Part shown: positions 1-8,082 of the stretch, in pieces
Position numbering within the stretch: the stretch's first letter is position 1
How the letters are laid out: each line of letters starts with the position of its first letter
Assembly (NCBI GenBank): GCA_003221695.1
Contig: QHSX01000053.1
Location: 1 to 64,000 of the forward strand
DNA from: Candidatus Rokuibacteriota bacterium
GTDB lineage: Bacteria; Methylomirabilota; Methylomirabilia; Rokubacteriales; CSP1-6
Direction: 5' to 3'
DNA length: 64,000 bases
Notes under the pieces: generated by a model
What the model was told of the DNA's origin: nothing
The model's input: only the letters and a program-made list of their open reading frames with translations
The model's database searches: none
Made by a program: the position numbers and the translations under genes

Positions 1-47
1 AGGACCGGCACGATCGCGGCCACGCGGTGCAGGACGAGGCGAGCCAT
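1..47 (-). CDS. ABC transporter permease, N-terminal fragment (DppB/OppB type, partial)
   Basis: Only the first 15 codons lie in the window; the gene runs off the left edge. The visible peptide starts MARLVLHRVAAIVPVL, a basic residue pair followed by a hydrophobic stretch, which is the usual N-terminus of DppB/OppB inner-membrane permeases. It begins 27 bases after the stop of the family-5 substrate-binding gene and on the same strand, the normal binding protein-permease order. The assignment rests mainly on this position and is therefore tentative. Confidence 0.6.
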   Translation of the reverse strand, partial: MARLVLHRVAAIVPV

Positions 48-74
48 GGCGCGCGGCTGCCGGTCAGCCGGACC

Positions 75-1613
75 TCATCGGAGCCACACGTCCTTGAACC
101 GCATCATTCCATCCGGAATCGGCTCGTAGCCCTGGACCCTGGGGCTGAAGGCCTTGGGTTCGACGGGGTGGATGATGAAGATCATCGGCAGCTCTTCCTG
201 GAGGATCTTCGTCAGCTCACCAAAGAGCCTCTTCCGCTCGGCCTGGTTCGCCACCTCGCGGGTCCGGTCGAGGAGCGTGTCGATCTGCGGGTTGGAGATG
301 CCGGACCAGTTGAGCGACGTGCCCGGGGTGGTCTTGAAGAACTGATAGGTGTTGCCGTCCGGGTCCGGCCGGCCGCTCCACTGATAGCTGATCATGTCGA
401 AGTTTCGGCTGTTGCCGTCCGAGAGCAGCGTGGCGGAATCGACCAGCTTGATCTTCATGGTGATACCGGCTTCACGGAGCTGGGCCTGGATCACCTCGCT
501 CTCCTGGATGTTGATCGGGATGTTGTTGGTCGTCAGGGTGAACGCGAAGCCGCTCGGCTGCCCGCCCTCGGCCAGCTTGGCCTTGGCGCGCGCCAGGTCG
601 CGCTTGATGGGCGGGATCGTCCTGTCATAGGCCCAGCTCGTGGGCGGGACGGGGCCGTTGGCCGGCACGCCGACGTTCAGCCACACGCCCCTGACGATCT
701 GCTCCAGATCCAGGCCGTAGGCCACCGCCTGACGCAGCGCCTTCACGTTGAAGGGCGGCCGCGTGTGGTTGAGTTGATAGGCGAAGTCGGCCAGCGACGG
801 CACGTCGACCACGACCACGTTCCGGTCCGCCTTGACCGCGGCCACGTCGCGGGGCTGAACGTAGTCCATCACGTCGATCTCGCCGGCTTGCAGACTCTGC
901 AGCTTCACGGTGTCGTCAGGGATCGGGCGGTAGCGGACGCGATCGAGATAGGGCCCGCCCTGCTTGTTCCAGTAGTTCTCGTTGCGCTTGATCAGGAGAT
1001 GGTCGTCCCTGATCCACTCGACGAACTCGAAGGGGCCAGTGCCTGCTCCCTTGGCGTTGCGCTGCAGCTCTGCGCCACGGTCCTGGACGACCTTCGGGGA
1101 GATCATCATGCCGGCCCGGTCGGTGAGCGTGGCCAGCAGGGCCGCGTCCGGCTTCTTCAGATTGATCCTGATCGTGTGGGGATCGACCACGTCGACCGAT
1201 TCGATGTTGGCCACCTCGCCCTTCCGGACCGACTTCGGCTCCGTCTTCATCCGGTTGAAGTTGAACCGGGCGGCCTCGGCGTTGAAGTCGGTCCCATCGT
1301 GGAACTTCACGCCCTGGCGGAGGTTGAAGATCAGCGTTCTGGAGTCCGGCTGCTGCCACGACTCGGCCAGGCCCGGCCTGATCCCGAGCTTGGTGTCGAG
1401 CGTGACGAGCGGCTCGTAGATGTTGTGATAGATCTGGCGGTCGACCTTGCTGCCCGAGAGGTGAGGGTCCATGGTGGCGGCCTCGATGTAGAAGCCGACG
1501 CGCAGCGTGCCACCCGTCTTCGGGGCGTCAGCGCCGTCGGCCGGCCCCGGCGCGAGCCCCGCGACTGCGCACAACCGGAGGAAGGTACGACGAGACACCG
1601 CCATCCGTTCCAT
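75..1613 (-). CDS. ABC transporter substrate-binding protein, family 5 (peptide/nickel type)
   Basis: Periplasmic solute receptor of an oligopeptide/dipeptide/nickel-type importer, about 512 residues, which is normal for the SBP_bac_5 family. The start at 1613 is chosen because GGAGGAG lies 5 bases upstream; an open frame extends further 5' but has no ribosome-binding site and reads into non-conserved sequence. The N-terminus carries a twin-arginine motif (SRRTFL) followed by a hydrophobic segment, so export through Tat is likely. After the signal comes GGTLRVGF and the typical TMDPHLSGSK region, then the family's LAESWQ and GVKFHDGTDF motifs around residues 85-110. The permease gene follows directly on the same strand. 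The substrate cannot be told from sequence; some members bind heme or sugars instead of peptides. Confidence 0.9.
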   Translation of the reverse strand: MERMAVSRRTFLRLCAVAGLAPGPADGADAPKTGGTLRVGFYIEAATMDPHLSGSKVDRQIYHNIYEPLVTLDTKLGIRPGLAESWQQPDSRTLIFNLRQGVKFHDGTDFNAEAARFNFNRMKTEPKSVRKGEVANIESVDVVDPHTIRINLKKPDAALLATLTDRAGMMISPKVVQDRGAELQRNAKGAGTGPFEFVEWIRDDHLLIKRNENYWNKQGGPYLDRVRYRPIPDDTVKLQSLQAGEIDVMDYVQPRDVAAVKADRNVVVVDVPSLADFAYQLNHTRPPFNVKALRQAVAYGLDLEQIVRGVWLNVGVPANGPVPPTSWAYDRTIPPIKRDLARAKAKLAEGGQPSGFAFTLTTNNIPINIQESEVIQAQLREAGITMKIKLVDSATLLSDGNSRNFDMISYQWSGRPDPDGNTYQFFKTTPGTSLNWSGISNPQIDTLLDRTREVANQAERKRLFGELTKILQEELPMIFIIHPVEPKAFSPRVQGYEPIPDGMMRFKDVWLR

Positions 1614-1960
1614 CGCGTCTCCTCCGCAAGGGGTTCGAGAGTTGCCGAGGCGCGGATGAGTATACCCTGCCCGTCGATGAAGCTCGGAATCCGGGCTCGG
1701 CGAGCCATCCAGTTCAACCGCACCGACTACCCGGCCTCGACCCGCGTCGTCTCCGAGCTCGATCTGCACTATTTCCGGCTCGGGTGGATCTGGCAGCTGC
1801 CGGTGATCCCCGGCAAACTCAGAGCCGGTCCCCTCCTGGGGCGAAGGGGTTCGTGGTCGAAGGGATTCGAGCTTCGCCAGGCTCCGACTCTCCGGCCCGT
1901 TCGTGGGAGCGACCCTCAGGTTCTGACGGCCTTCGGGCCCAGCGTGGGGTCAGACCCGCG
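1614..1960. other. Intergenic region, 347 bp
   Basis: No convincing gene. It lies between the 5' end of the family-5 binding protein and the 3' end of the ABC permease. On the minus strand, TATACT at 1659-1664 could be a -10 box for the binding-protein gene (leader of about 40 nt), but no good -35 is visible. The plus strand from 1656 to about 1830 stays open and includes a hydrophobic, non-repetitive stretch (LDLHYFRLGWIWQLPVIP); I do not recognise it and see no ribosome-binding site. It may be a remnant of a lost gene. Confidence 0.4.
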
Positions 1961-2779
1961 TCAGTCCCGACGGTCCAGACGGAAGACCATCTGCGTCGGG
2001 CGCACGAGGCGGAGCGCCAGCACGAGGACGGCCAGCACCACGGCCATGTAGATCACGGCCATCGCGTCCACCGAGTAGATGGGGCGCATCCCGGCGGCGA
2101 AGACCGCGTAGTAGAGGGCGACGACGAGCGTCTGCGAGCCCGCGCCCGAGAGGAGGAAGGTCAGCTCGAAGTTCGCGACCGTGTTGACGAGGACCAGGAG
2201 CCCCGCGGTCAGGAGGCCGGGCAGCGCCAGCGGGACGATGACCCGGCGCACGACCCCGAGGCGCGTGGCGCCGTGCACGCGGGCCGCCCACTCGAGGCTC
2301 ACGCTGATCTGCTCGACGAAGGGCAGGAGCACGAAGATCGCGAGCGGCAGCATCGGCACGAGGTTGGCCGCGATCACGCCGGCGACGGTCCCGCCGATGC
2401 GGTAGCGGTAGAGCGTCGTCGCCAGCGGGATGCCGTAGGTCATCTGTGGAACCAGGAGCGGCAGGAAGAAGAGCAGGAGCAGCGGGCCCTTCCCGCGGAA
2501 GTCGTGCCGCGCGAGCAGGTAGGCGGCGGGGAAGCCGAGGACGAGCGCCGCCGCGGTGACGGTGCCGGCGACCGTCAGCGTCACCCCGAGAACCTGGTCG
2601 AGCTGGAACTCGCGCCACGCGTACGCGTACCACTCCGTCGTGAGCGCGCCGGGGAGCGGCGTCGCGAACCAGCGCCGCGCGAGCGACGACACGAGCACGT
2701 GGCCCACGACTCCGGCGAGGTTCAGGACGAAGCCGACGACGAACAGGAAGACGGCGAGGCGCCAGAGCCGGCCACGCAT
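1961..2779 (-). CDS. ABC transporter permease (PotC/ThiP type, second permease)
   Basis: Inner-membrane channel subunit of 272 residues, about six hydrophobic segments, with the binding-protein-dependent transport signature around residues 175-200 (HGATRLGVVRRVIVPLALPG, the EAA loop that docks on the ATPase). It starts with ATG sharing one base with the upstream permease stop (TGATG), so the two are translationally coupled. Together with the upstream permease, the ATPase at 3621-4688 and the binding protein at 5661-6821 it makes a complete importer of the iron(III)/spermidine/thiamine class. The substrate is unknown. Confidence 0.88.
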   Translation of the reverse strand: MRGRLWRLAVFLFVVGFVLNLAGVVGHVLVSSLARRWFATPLPGALTTEWYAYAWREFQLDQVLGVTLTVAGTVTAAALVLGFPAAYLLARHDFRGKGPLLLLFFLPLLVPQMTYGIPLATTLYRYRIGGTVAGVIAANLVPMLPLAIFVLLPFVEQISVSLEWAARVHGATRLGVVRRVIVPLALPGLLTAGLLVLVNTVANFELTFLLSGAGSQTLVVALYYAVFAAGMRPIYSVDAMAVIYMAVVLAVLVLALRLVRPTQMVFRLDRRD

Positions 2780-3624
2780 CAGCGCTTCCCCGCGCCCATG
2801 GTCGCCACGCCCGTCCCCGCCATCCGGCGGCGAAGGAACAGGATCACGGCGAGCCCGGCGAGCTGGCAGACGCCCATCACGACGGCGATCGCCGAGGCCA
2901 TGGACATGTCGTAATGCTCGAAGGCCTCCTGGTACGCCGCGATCGCGATCGTCCGCGTCGCCCCGGCCGGCTGGCCGACGAGCACCGCCGAGGGGAAGAC
3001 CCCGAAGTTCATCACGAAGACGAGTGCCCCCGCGATGGCGACGCCGGGGGCGATGAGCGGCCACATCACTCGACGAAAGACCGCCCACGGGCCGGCGCCG
3101 AGCACGCGCGCGGAGGCCTCGAGCGCCGGGTCGATGCCGGAAATGTAGCCGAGTAGCATCAGGAAGCAGAACGGGAAGTGCTGGACGAAGAGCGCCAGCA
3201 TCACGCCCGTGTAGTTGTGCGTGAGGCGTGTCGGCTCGGCCAGGCCCAGCGACAGCAGCGCCTGGTTGAGCCACCCCTTGGGGCCGTAGAAGCCGTTGAT
3301 GCCCTCGGCGACGAGCACCGTGCCGAGCGCGATGGGGAGCACCAGCATTGTCGTGATGGTGCGCTCGAGCCAGATGCCCCCGCGCATCGCGTAGGCGACG
3401 ATCAGCGCGAGCAGCACGGTGAGGAGCGTGTTGGGCACGGCGATCGACGCGGTCACCCAGATCGTGCGCGCCTGCCACGGGTCGAGGAAGAAGGCGACGT
3501 AGTTCGCCAGGGAGACCCCCCCGCCCTTCGGGCGGAGCGAGAGGAGCACGCCGTAGGCGAACGGGAACACGAACATGACGAGGAGGTATGCGACCGACGG
3601 CGCCAGCAAAGAGACGACTCTCAC
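2779..3624 (-). CDS. ABC transporter permease (PotB type, first permease)
   Basis: Inner-membrane permease, 281 residues, with an N-terminal hydrophobic segment (SVAYLLVMFVFPFAYGVLLS) and about five more. The EAA-like loop EASARVLGAGPWAVFRRVMW lies in the C-terminal third. GTG start at 3624 overlaps the ATPase stop as GTGA, and its own stop overlaps the next permease start. Same importer as 1961-2779, 3621-4688 and 5661-6821. Family membership is clear from the domain; the cargo (polyamine, ferric ion, phosphonate, thiamine or other) is not. Confidence 0.88.
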   Translation of the reverse strand: MRVVSLLAPSVAYLLVMFVFPFAYGVLLSLRPKGGGVSLANYVAFFLDPWQARTIWVTASIAVPNTLLTVLLALIVAYAMRGGIWLERTITTMLVLPIALGTVLVAEGINGFYGPKGWLNQALLSLGLAEPTRLTHNYTGVMLALFVQHFPFCFLMLLGYISGIDPALEASARVLGAGPWAVFRRVMWPLIAPGVAIAGALVFVMNFGVFPSAVLVGQPAGATRTIAIAAYQEAFEHYDMSMASAIAVVMGVCQLAGLAVILFLRRRMAGTGVATMGAGKR

Positions 3625-4688
3625 CGGGCGCCGTCCTCCGCCGGCAGGATCACCACGCGCTCGGGCGGGAGCCGGAGCGCGAGCGCGCTCCCGACGGTGA
3701 CGGGATGCGCGAGGCGGACCGTGAGGGTCGGCCCGCCCTCGAGCGCGACCTCGACGCCGTGCTCGCGGCCGAGGTACTCGGTGAGCCGCACCGTCCCCCG
3801 CACCACGTTCGGGCCCGGGGGCTCCGTGGTCGTCTCCACGTCTTCGGGTCGCACCGCGGCGACGGCGGCGTCTCCCGGTCGGAGGGGTACGACGGTGCGC
3901 CCCCGCAGCGCCAGGGCTCCCGCTCGGGCGAGGACCGTGTCACCCTCCTCCGAGGCCACGGTCAGCGGGAAGAAGTTGCGGTAGCCCATGAAGTCCGCGA
4001 CGAACACGGTCTGCGGCCGGTCGTGGATCTCGGCGGGCGTGCCGGCCTGAATCACCCGACCGTCGCGCAGGATGACGATCCGGTCGGAGAGCGAGAGCGC
4101 CTCGGCCTGGTCGTGGGTCACATAGATCGACGTGAGCCCGAGGTCGGCGTGCAGACGTTTGATCTCGCCCCGCATCTCGAGCCGGAGCTTCGCGTCCAGG
4201 TTCGACAGCGGCTCGTCGAGGAGGAGCACGCGGGGCTCGACGGCGAGCGCGCGGGCGATGGCGACGCGTTGCTGCTGGCCGCCCGAGAGCTGGCCCGGGT
4301 AGCGATCCGCGAACCCGGTGAGCCGCACCAGCTCGAGCATGCGCCGCACGCGCTCGGCGATCTCGGCCTTGCCGCGCCCGCGCAGGACCAATCCGAACGC
4401 CACGTTCGCCCCGACGGTGAGGTGGGGGAAGAGGGCGTAGTTCTGGAAGACCATGCCGAAGCCGCGGCGCTCGGGCGGCAGCCCGTCGATCCGGACGCCG
4501 TCGAGGCGGATCTCGCCACGCGTCGGCTGGGTAAGCCCTGCGAGCAGGTTGAGCGCGGTGGACTTGCCGCACCCCGAGGGCCCGAGAACGGTGACGAACT
4601 CGCGGCCGCGCACCTCGAGGGCCAGGTCGTCGAGGACGACCTTCGCGCCGAAGCGCTTGGTGAGGCGGAACGCGAGGCTCGTGATCAA
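3621..4688 (-). CDS. ABC transporter ATP-binding protein (PotA/FbpC type)
   Basis: Cytoplasmic ATPase of the importer, 355 residues. Walker A GPSGCGKST is at residues 36-44, the Q-loop sits in VFQNYALFPH, the signature is LSGGQQQRVAIARAL, Walker B VLLLDEPLSNLD and the H-loop YVTHDQ. The C-terminal 120 residues form a TOBE-type regulatory domain (VRPEDVE, LTEYLGREHGVEVAL), as in PotA, FbpC and MalK. The only sensible start is TTG at 4688, since an in-frame stop lies a few codons upstream; the ribosome-binding site is weak. The SMP-30-like gene ends 38 bases upstream and separates it from its binding protein. Confidence 0.92.
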   Translation of the reverse strand: MITSLAFRLTKRFGAKVVLDDLALEVRGREFVTVLGPSGCGKSTALNLLAGLTQPTRGEIRLDGVRIDGLPPERRGFGMVFQNYALFPHLTVGANVAFGLVLRGRGKAEIAERVRRMLELVRLTGFADRYPGQLSGGQQQRVAIARALAVEPRVLLLDEPLSNLDAKLRLEMRGEIKRLHADLGLTSIYVTHDQAEALSLSDRIVILRDGRVIQAGTPAEIHDRPQTVFVADFMGYRNFFPLTVASEEGDTVLARAGALALRGRTVVPLRPGDAAVAAVRPEDVETTTEPPGPNVVRGTVRLTEYLGREHGVEVALEGGPTLTVRLAHPVTVGSALALRLPPERVVILPAEDGAR

Positions 4689-4726
4689 GCGATCCCTGAT
4701 CCGAATGGCTTCTCAGCGCGGCCCAG

Positions 4727-5566
4727 CTACGGATGCCCTGCGCCGGGAATAGCGACGCGGACCATATCGACGCGGGAAGTCGATTCGCCTCGCGCCAGTC
4801 CTTCGTGCGTGGTCTGAGCGCTTATGCAAAAGAGGCTGCGGCGATCCGCACCGCCAAGCGCGCATGCGATACCGCGGCCCGGCAGGGCGATCCGGTCCGT
4901 CATGTGCCCTTCGCGATCAACGCGGACGACGGAATCTTCTTTGAACGCGCCGACCCAGACACCTCCCTCGCGATCGAGGCAGATTCCATCGGGCTCGCCG
5001 ATGTGAGCGAAGCGGCGGCGGAATGTGAGCGAGCCGTCCGGGCCGATTTCGAACTGCGAAAGGCAATCGCCGTTGCTTTCAGCAACGATCAGGCTGCAGT
5101 TGTCGGCCGATACTGCGATGCCGTTGGGAAAGTGGAGTCCGGTCGCGCCGGTCCGGGCGACGCCCTCTGGTGTCACGAGGACCAATCCGCCGGTCGCAGC
5201 GGCGGGGACGCTCTTCCGCAGATCGAATCCGAGATCGCCAACGAAGGCGCGCCCCTCGCCATCGATGATCATGTCGTCGATCGTGCCGCGCGCGACTTTC
5301 GAGAGGTCGGCGTACGTCGTCACTCGCCCGTTGGAGTGCCTGAGCAGTGACCGTTGGAACATGGCCGTGACGACAGTCTCGCCCGTTGGCAGAAAACCCA
5401 TGCCCGCGGGGACGTCTGGGACTTCCCACAGAGTCTCACAGTGCCCGGCGCTATCGATCCTCAAGACCGTGCGCGCCAGGCTATCGACCAGCCAAAGAAA
5501 TCCGTCGCGCCAACGAGGGCCCTCGAAGTACCTCCCAGTCGTCAATGTATGTAGGGGGCGGTTCAT
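4727..5566 (-). CDS. SMP-30/gluconolactonase/LRE-like six-bladed beta-propeller protein
   Basis: About 279 residues. N-terminus LTTGRYFEGPRWRDGFLWLVD matches the SMP-30 family opening, where the Glu of EGPRW is a metal ligand; later motifs include PNGIAVSADN and GEPDGICLDREGGVWVG, which carry the Asn and Asp ligands. Known relatives hydrolyse sugar lactones with one divalent metal; the substrate here is unknown. Start at 5566 is preferred because the conserved domain begins immediately after it; AGGAGG lies directly in front of another in-frame ATG at 5584 with no spacing, so that start is possible but poorly spaced. The gene sits inside an ABC importer operon between binding protein and ATPase and is visibly less GC-rich than its neighbours, suggesting later insertion. 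Confidence 0.85.
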   Translation of the reverse strand: MNRPLHTLTTGRYFEGPRWRDGFLWLVDSLARTVLRIDSAGHCETLWEVPDVPAGMGFLPTGETVVTAMFQRSLLRHSNGRVTTYADLSKVARGTIDDMIIDGEGRAFVGDLGFDLRKSVPAAATGGLVLVTPEGVARTGATGLHFPNGIAVSADNCSLIVAESNGDCLSQFEIGPDGSLTFRRRFAHIGEPDGICLDREGGVWVGAFKEDSVVRVDREGHMTDRIALPGRGIACALGGADRRSLFCISAQTTHEGLARGESTSRVDMVRVAIPGAGHP

Positions 5567-5660
5567 GCGACCGATTTCCTGCATCCTCCTTAAAACGGAC
5601 TCCCGCCCCTTGTCTCGCATGCCTCGCCGCCTTGGCTCCGCAATCCGTTTTTGGCTCGGA

Positions 5661-6821
5661 CTAGAATTTCTTGATCCGCTGCGCGCCCACCTCCTTGTCC
5701 CACCGATCCATCGCGGCGATCAGGTCCTTCACGGGGAGCTGGGCGACGATCCGGTACTTCTTCTCCATGTCGGTGTACTCGGGCCGCCAGTGCTCCCGCA
5801 CGAGCGTCTGGATGTCGGCGGGCGCCCGGTCGAGCGTCGCCGCCTTGATGGAGGGACCGATGAACGCCTTCCACGTGAGCACCTGCTGCTCCGGCCGCCG
5901 CATGAACTTCATGAGGTCCAGGATGACCTCCTGCTCGGCAGCCGGCACGCCCTTCGGGATCGCCCAGTAGTGGCCGTCGATCACGAACGCGGTATTCGGC
6001 AAGATGAAGATCTTCGAGTCGGGTGGGATCGTGCCCTCGGCCCGCGGCTTCATATCCCACTCCATGATGCCCGCGATGATCCAGCGCGTGCCTTCCGCGA
6101 ACTCCTTGAGCGTCACCGCGGTGCCCGTCGGGTAGTACTCGACGTACTCGCCGACCTCCTTGAGGAACGCCCAGGTCTTGTCCCAGCCGGCGACCGGGTC
6201 CCGAGGGTTCTTGTCGCCGAGGACGTGGGGCAGACCGCAGATGATCGAGCGCCCCGGACCCGAGTTCGCGGGACGCGCGTACATGAACTTGCCGGGGTTG
6301 GCCTTCACCCACGCCTTGAACTCGTCCGCCGTCCGAGGCGGCTGCTTGACCCTGGCGGGGTTGTAGATGAAGACGGGCCCGCCGTTGCTCACGACCGACG
6401 GTAGCAGGAAGCCCTCGCCCTCGGCCTGCAGCACCTTTCCCGCGTCGGTCAGCTCGTCGCGGGGGAAGAGCGTGTCGTGCTGAGGGAAGAGTCGGATGAG
6501 CTGGCCGTTGTGGGCGAGCACGGAGCCGGCGTCCTGCCCGACGAGGAGCAGGTTCACGTCGACACGTCCCGCGTCCTGCTGCGCCTTGATCTTCGCGGGC
6601 AGCTCCGGCGCGGGCGCGCGCTGGACGTTCACCGCCTTGACCTTCTGCGGATGGGCCTTCGCGTAGTTCTCGATGATGACGCGCGTCGACGAGAGATCAC
6701 CGGAGACGTCGATGACGGAGATCGTGATCGGCCCCTGGGCGGCGGGGTGGCCGGGAGGATCGATGGCGATCCACGTCAGCGGAAGCGCGAGCGCGACGGC
6801 AGGGACGAGGGCGCGTCTCAT
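5661..6821 (-). CDS. ABC transporter periplasmic solute-binding protein (AfuA/PotD type)
   Basis: Receptor for the importer encoded downstream. 386 residues with a Sec signal peptide (basic start, hydrophobic core, AAQ-type cleavage near residue 29), then a type-2 periplasmic binding fold: ITISVIDVSGD opening strand, the hinge-region motif GFLLPSVVSNGGPVFIYNP and C-terminal KFMRRPEQQVLTWKAFIGPS. The start is supported by AGGAGG 5 bases upstream. A TTGACA box at 6871-6876 (minus) with a weak TACCAA 17 bases on may be its promoter. Family-1-like binding proteins of this type take up iron, polyamines or organic acids; I cannot decide which. Confidence 0.85.
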   Translation of the reverse strand: MRRALVPAVALALPLTWIAIDPPGHPAAQGPITISVIDVSGDLSSTRVIIENYAKAHPQKVKAVNVQRAPAPELPAKIKAQQDAGRVDVNLLLVGQDAGSVLAHNGQLIRLFPQHDTLFPRDELTDAGKVLQAEGEGFLLPSVVSNGGPVFIYNPARVKQPPRTADEFKAWVKANPGKFMYARPANSGPGRSIICGLPHVLGDKNPRDPVAGWDKTWAFLKEVGEYVEYYPTGTAVTLKEFAEGTRWIIAGIMEWDMKPRAEGTIPPDSKIFILPNTAFVIDGHYWAIPKGVPAAEQEVILDLMKFMRRPEQQVLTWKAFIGPSIKAATLDRAPADIQTLVREHWRPEYTDMEKKYRIVAQLPVKDLIAAMDRWDKEVGAQRIKKF

Positions 6822-6847
6822 AGAGCCTCCTCTGGGAAAGCACCCCG

Positions 6848-6876
6848 TTGGTACTCGAACGCCCGAACGGTGTCAA
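6848..6876 (-). promoter_or_regulatory. Candidate promoter of the 5661-6821 binding-protein operon
   Basis: On the minus strand a perfect TTGACA (6876-6871) is followed after 17 bases by TACCAA (6853-6848), a poor -10. Predicted transcription start is near 6841, giving a 20-nt leader that contains the AGGAGG ribosome-binding site. It lies in the only gap between yraN and the binding protein. Confidence 0.45.
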
Positions 6877-6890
6877 GGCGCGCGCGAGCC

Positions 6891-7268
6891 TCACACCATC
6901 CCGGTGGCGTCGAAGGCGGCGGGCAGGTGGCGGACGTCGATCGTGCCGTCGTCGCCCACGCTGACGGCGACCACGTCGAACCGGCATCGGACGTCGCCGA
7001 GGCGCTTCCACTTGAGGTAGTGTTGGGCGAGGCGCACGAGGCGCCGGCGCTTCCACCATTCGACCGCCGCCGCCGGGGCGTCGCCCCAGCGCGCCTGACG
7101 GCACTTCACCTCGACGAACACCCATGCGCTCCCGTCGCGGCAGACCAGGTCGAGCTCGCCGCGCGGGAACCTCACGTTCCGCTCGACGATGGCGAGGCCA
7201 GCCTGTTCGAGGAAGCGCGCCGCGGCGTCCTCTGCCCGCCGGCCAAGCGAACGACGGTGGTCAGCCAT
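6891..7268 (-). CDS. yraN: YraN family protein (UPF0102, endonuclease-like fold)
   Basis: 125-residue member of the UPF0102/YraN family, which has a PD-(D/E)XK nuclease-like fold and unproven function. Visible motifs: LGRRAEDAAARFLE near the start, then RFPRGELDLVCRDG and WVFVEVKCR, which supply the acidic and Lys residues of the E-x-D...E-x-K active site. The start at 7268 begins the conserved part (MADHRRSLGRRAE); a longer frame upstream adds unrelated residues. In many bacteria yraN is next to rnhB; here rnhB is 11 kb away in the ffh-trmD cluster. It is divergent to the HAD gene. Confidence 0.9.
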   Translation of the reverse strand: MADHRRSLGRRAEDAAARFLEQAGLAIVERNVRFPRGELDLVCRDGSAWVFVEVKCRQARWGDAPAAAVEWWKRRRLVRLAQHYLKWKRLGDVRCRFDVVAVSVGDDGTIDVRHLPAAFDATGMV

Positions 7269-7346
7269 GCCGCCAGCGTGCGCCACGCGGCGCTCCGCGA
7301 GAATGTCCAATCTTTGGAACACTCAGAGTCGGCCGCGACCGTGACA

Positions 7347-7375
7347 TTGACTTCGCGGTGGCCGTCACGTACAAG
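7347..7375 (+). promoter_or_regulatory. Candidate promoter of the HAD/DUF1989 pair
   Basis: TTGACT (7347-7352), 17-base spacer, TACAAG (7370-7375), 23 bases upstream of the ATG at 7399. Between them and the gene lies a tandem decamer (GAGCGGACAC twice, about 7374-7393), possibly a protein-binding site or chance. The -10 is weak, so this is tentative. Confidence 0.35.
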
Positions 7376-7398
7376 AGCGGACACGAGCGGACACGGCG

Positions 7399-8082
7399 AT
7401 GACCCGACTCTATGACATCGTCACCTTCGACTGCTATGGCACCCTGATCGACTGGGACCGAGGCATCGTCGACGCCTTCGCCGACGCGGTGGCGGCCCAT
7501 GGCGGGAATCTCGACGAACGCCGGGCGCTGGAGACCTACGAGAGGGTGGAGCCCATCGTCGAGGCCGAGGGCTACCGGAGCTACCGCGAGGTGCTGACCG
7601 AGAGCGTGCGCCGCGTGGCGAGGGAGCTTGGCTGGGCGCTTCCCGAGTCGCGCGCGGGGTTCCTGGCCGAGAGCCTGCCCTCCTGGCCGCCGTTCCCCGA
7701 CACGAACGCGGCGCTGGAGCGGCTCGCACGCGCGGGGTTCCGGCTCGGCATCCTCTCCAACGTGGACGACGACCTCCTGGCGGGTACGCGCCGGCAGTTC
7801 AGGGTGGACTTCGATCTCATCGTCACGGCTCAGCAGGTGCGCTCCTACAAGCCCGCGGACGGCCACTTCCTCGAGGCGCGGCAGCGCATCGGCGGGAAGC
7901 GCTGGCTCCACGCGGCGCAGAGCCACTTCCACGACGTCGTGCCGTGTCAGCGTCTGCGCATTTCCGTCGCGTGGGTCAACCGTAAGGGGCTGGTCGTGCC
8001 CGGAACGCAGAAGGCGGAGCGTGAGCTCCGCACGCTCACGGAGCTCGCCCACTGGCTCGAGGAGGACGACAATGACGGCTGA
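7399..8082 (+). CDS. HAD superfamily hydrolase, haloacid dehalogenase type II-like
   Basis: 227-residue cytoplasmic hydrolase. HAD motif I is FDCYGTLIDWD (nucleophile Asp at residue 10), motif II is ILSNVDDD around residue 118, motif III Lys is in SYKPADGHF and the final acidic motif is the HDVVPC region. The DCYGT form and the HFHD motif are characteristic of 2-haloacid dehalogenase type II and close phosphatases, so either C-halogen or phosphate-ester hydrolysis is possible. The reading frame overlaps the following DUF1989 gene by 11 bases, so they are co-translated. Confidence 0.85.
   Translation: MTRLYDIVTFDCYGTLIDWDRGIVDAFADAVAAHGGNLDERRALETYERVEPIVEAEGYRSYREVLTESVRRVARELGWALPESRAGFLAESLPSWPPFPDTNAALERLARAGFRLGILSNVDDDLLAGTRRQFRVDFDLIVTAQQVRSYKPADGHFLEARQRIGGKRWLHAAQSHFHDVVPCQRLRISVAWVNRKGLVVPGTQKAERELRTLTELAHWLEEDDNDG

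Noticed and set aside
1656-1830. Small plus-strand gene in the 1614-1960 gap
   Set aside because: No ribosome-binding site, no family resemblance; kept only as a possible remnant.
27-2051. Very long open frames opposite real genes (for example plus strand 27-2051, 39019-42861, 48414-51824)
   Set aside because: They are antisense shadows typical of GC-rich DNA; their translations are Arg/Asp/His-rich without recognisable domains, whereas the minus strand encodes full-length known families.
7374-7393. Tandem decamer GAGCGGACAC as an operator
   Set aside because: Only two copies next to the ATG; could arise by chance, so mentioned only with the promoter.
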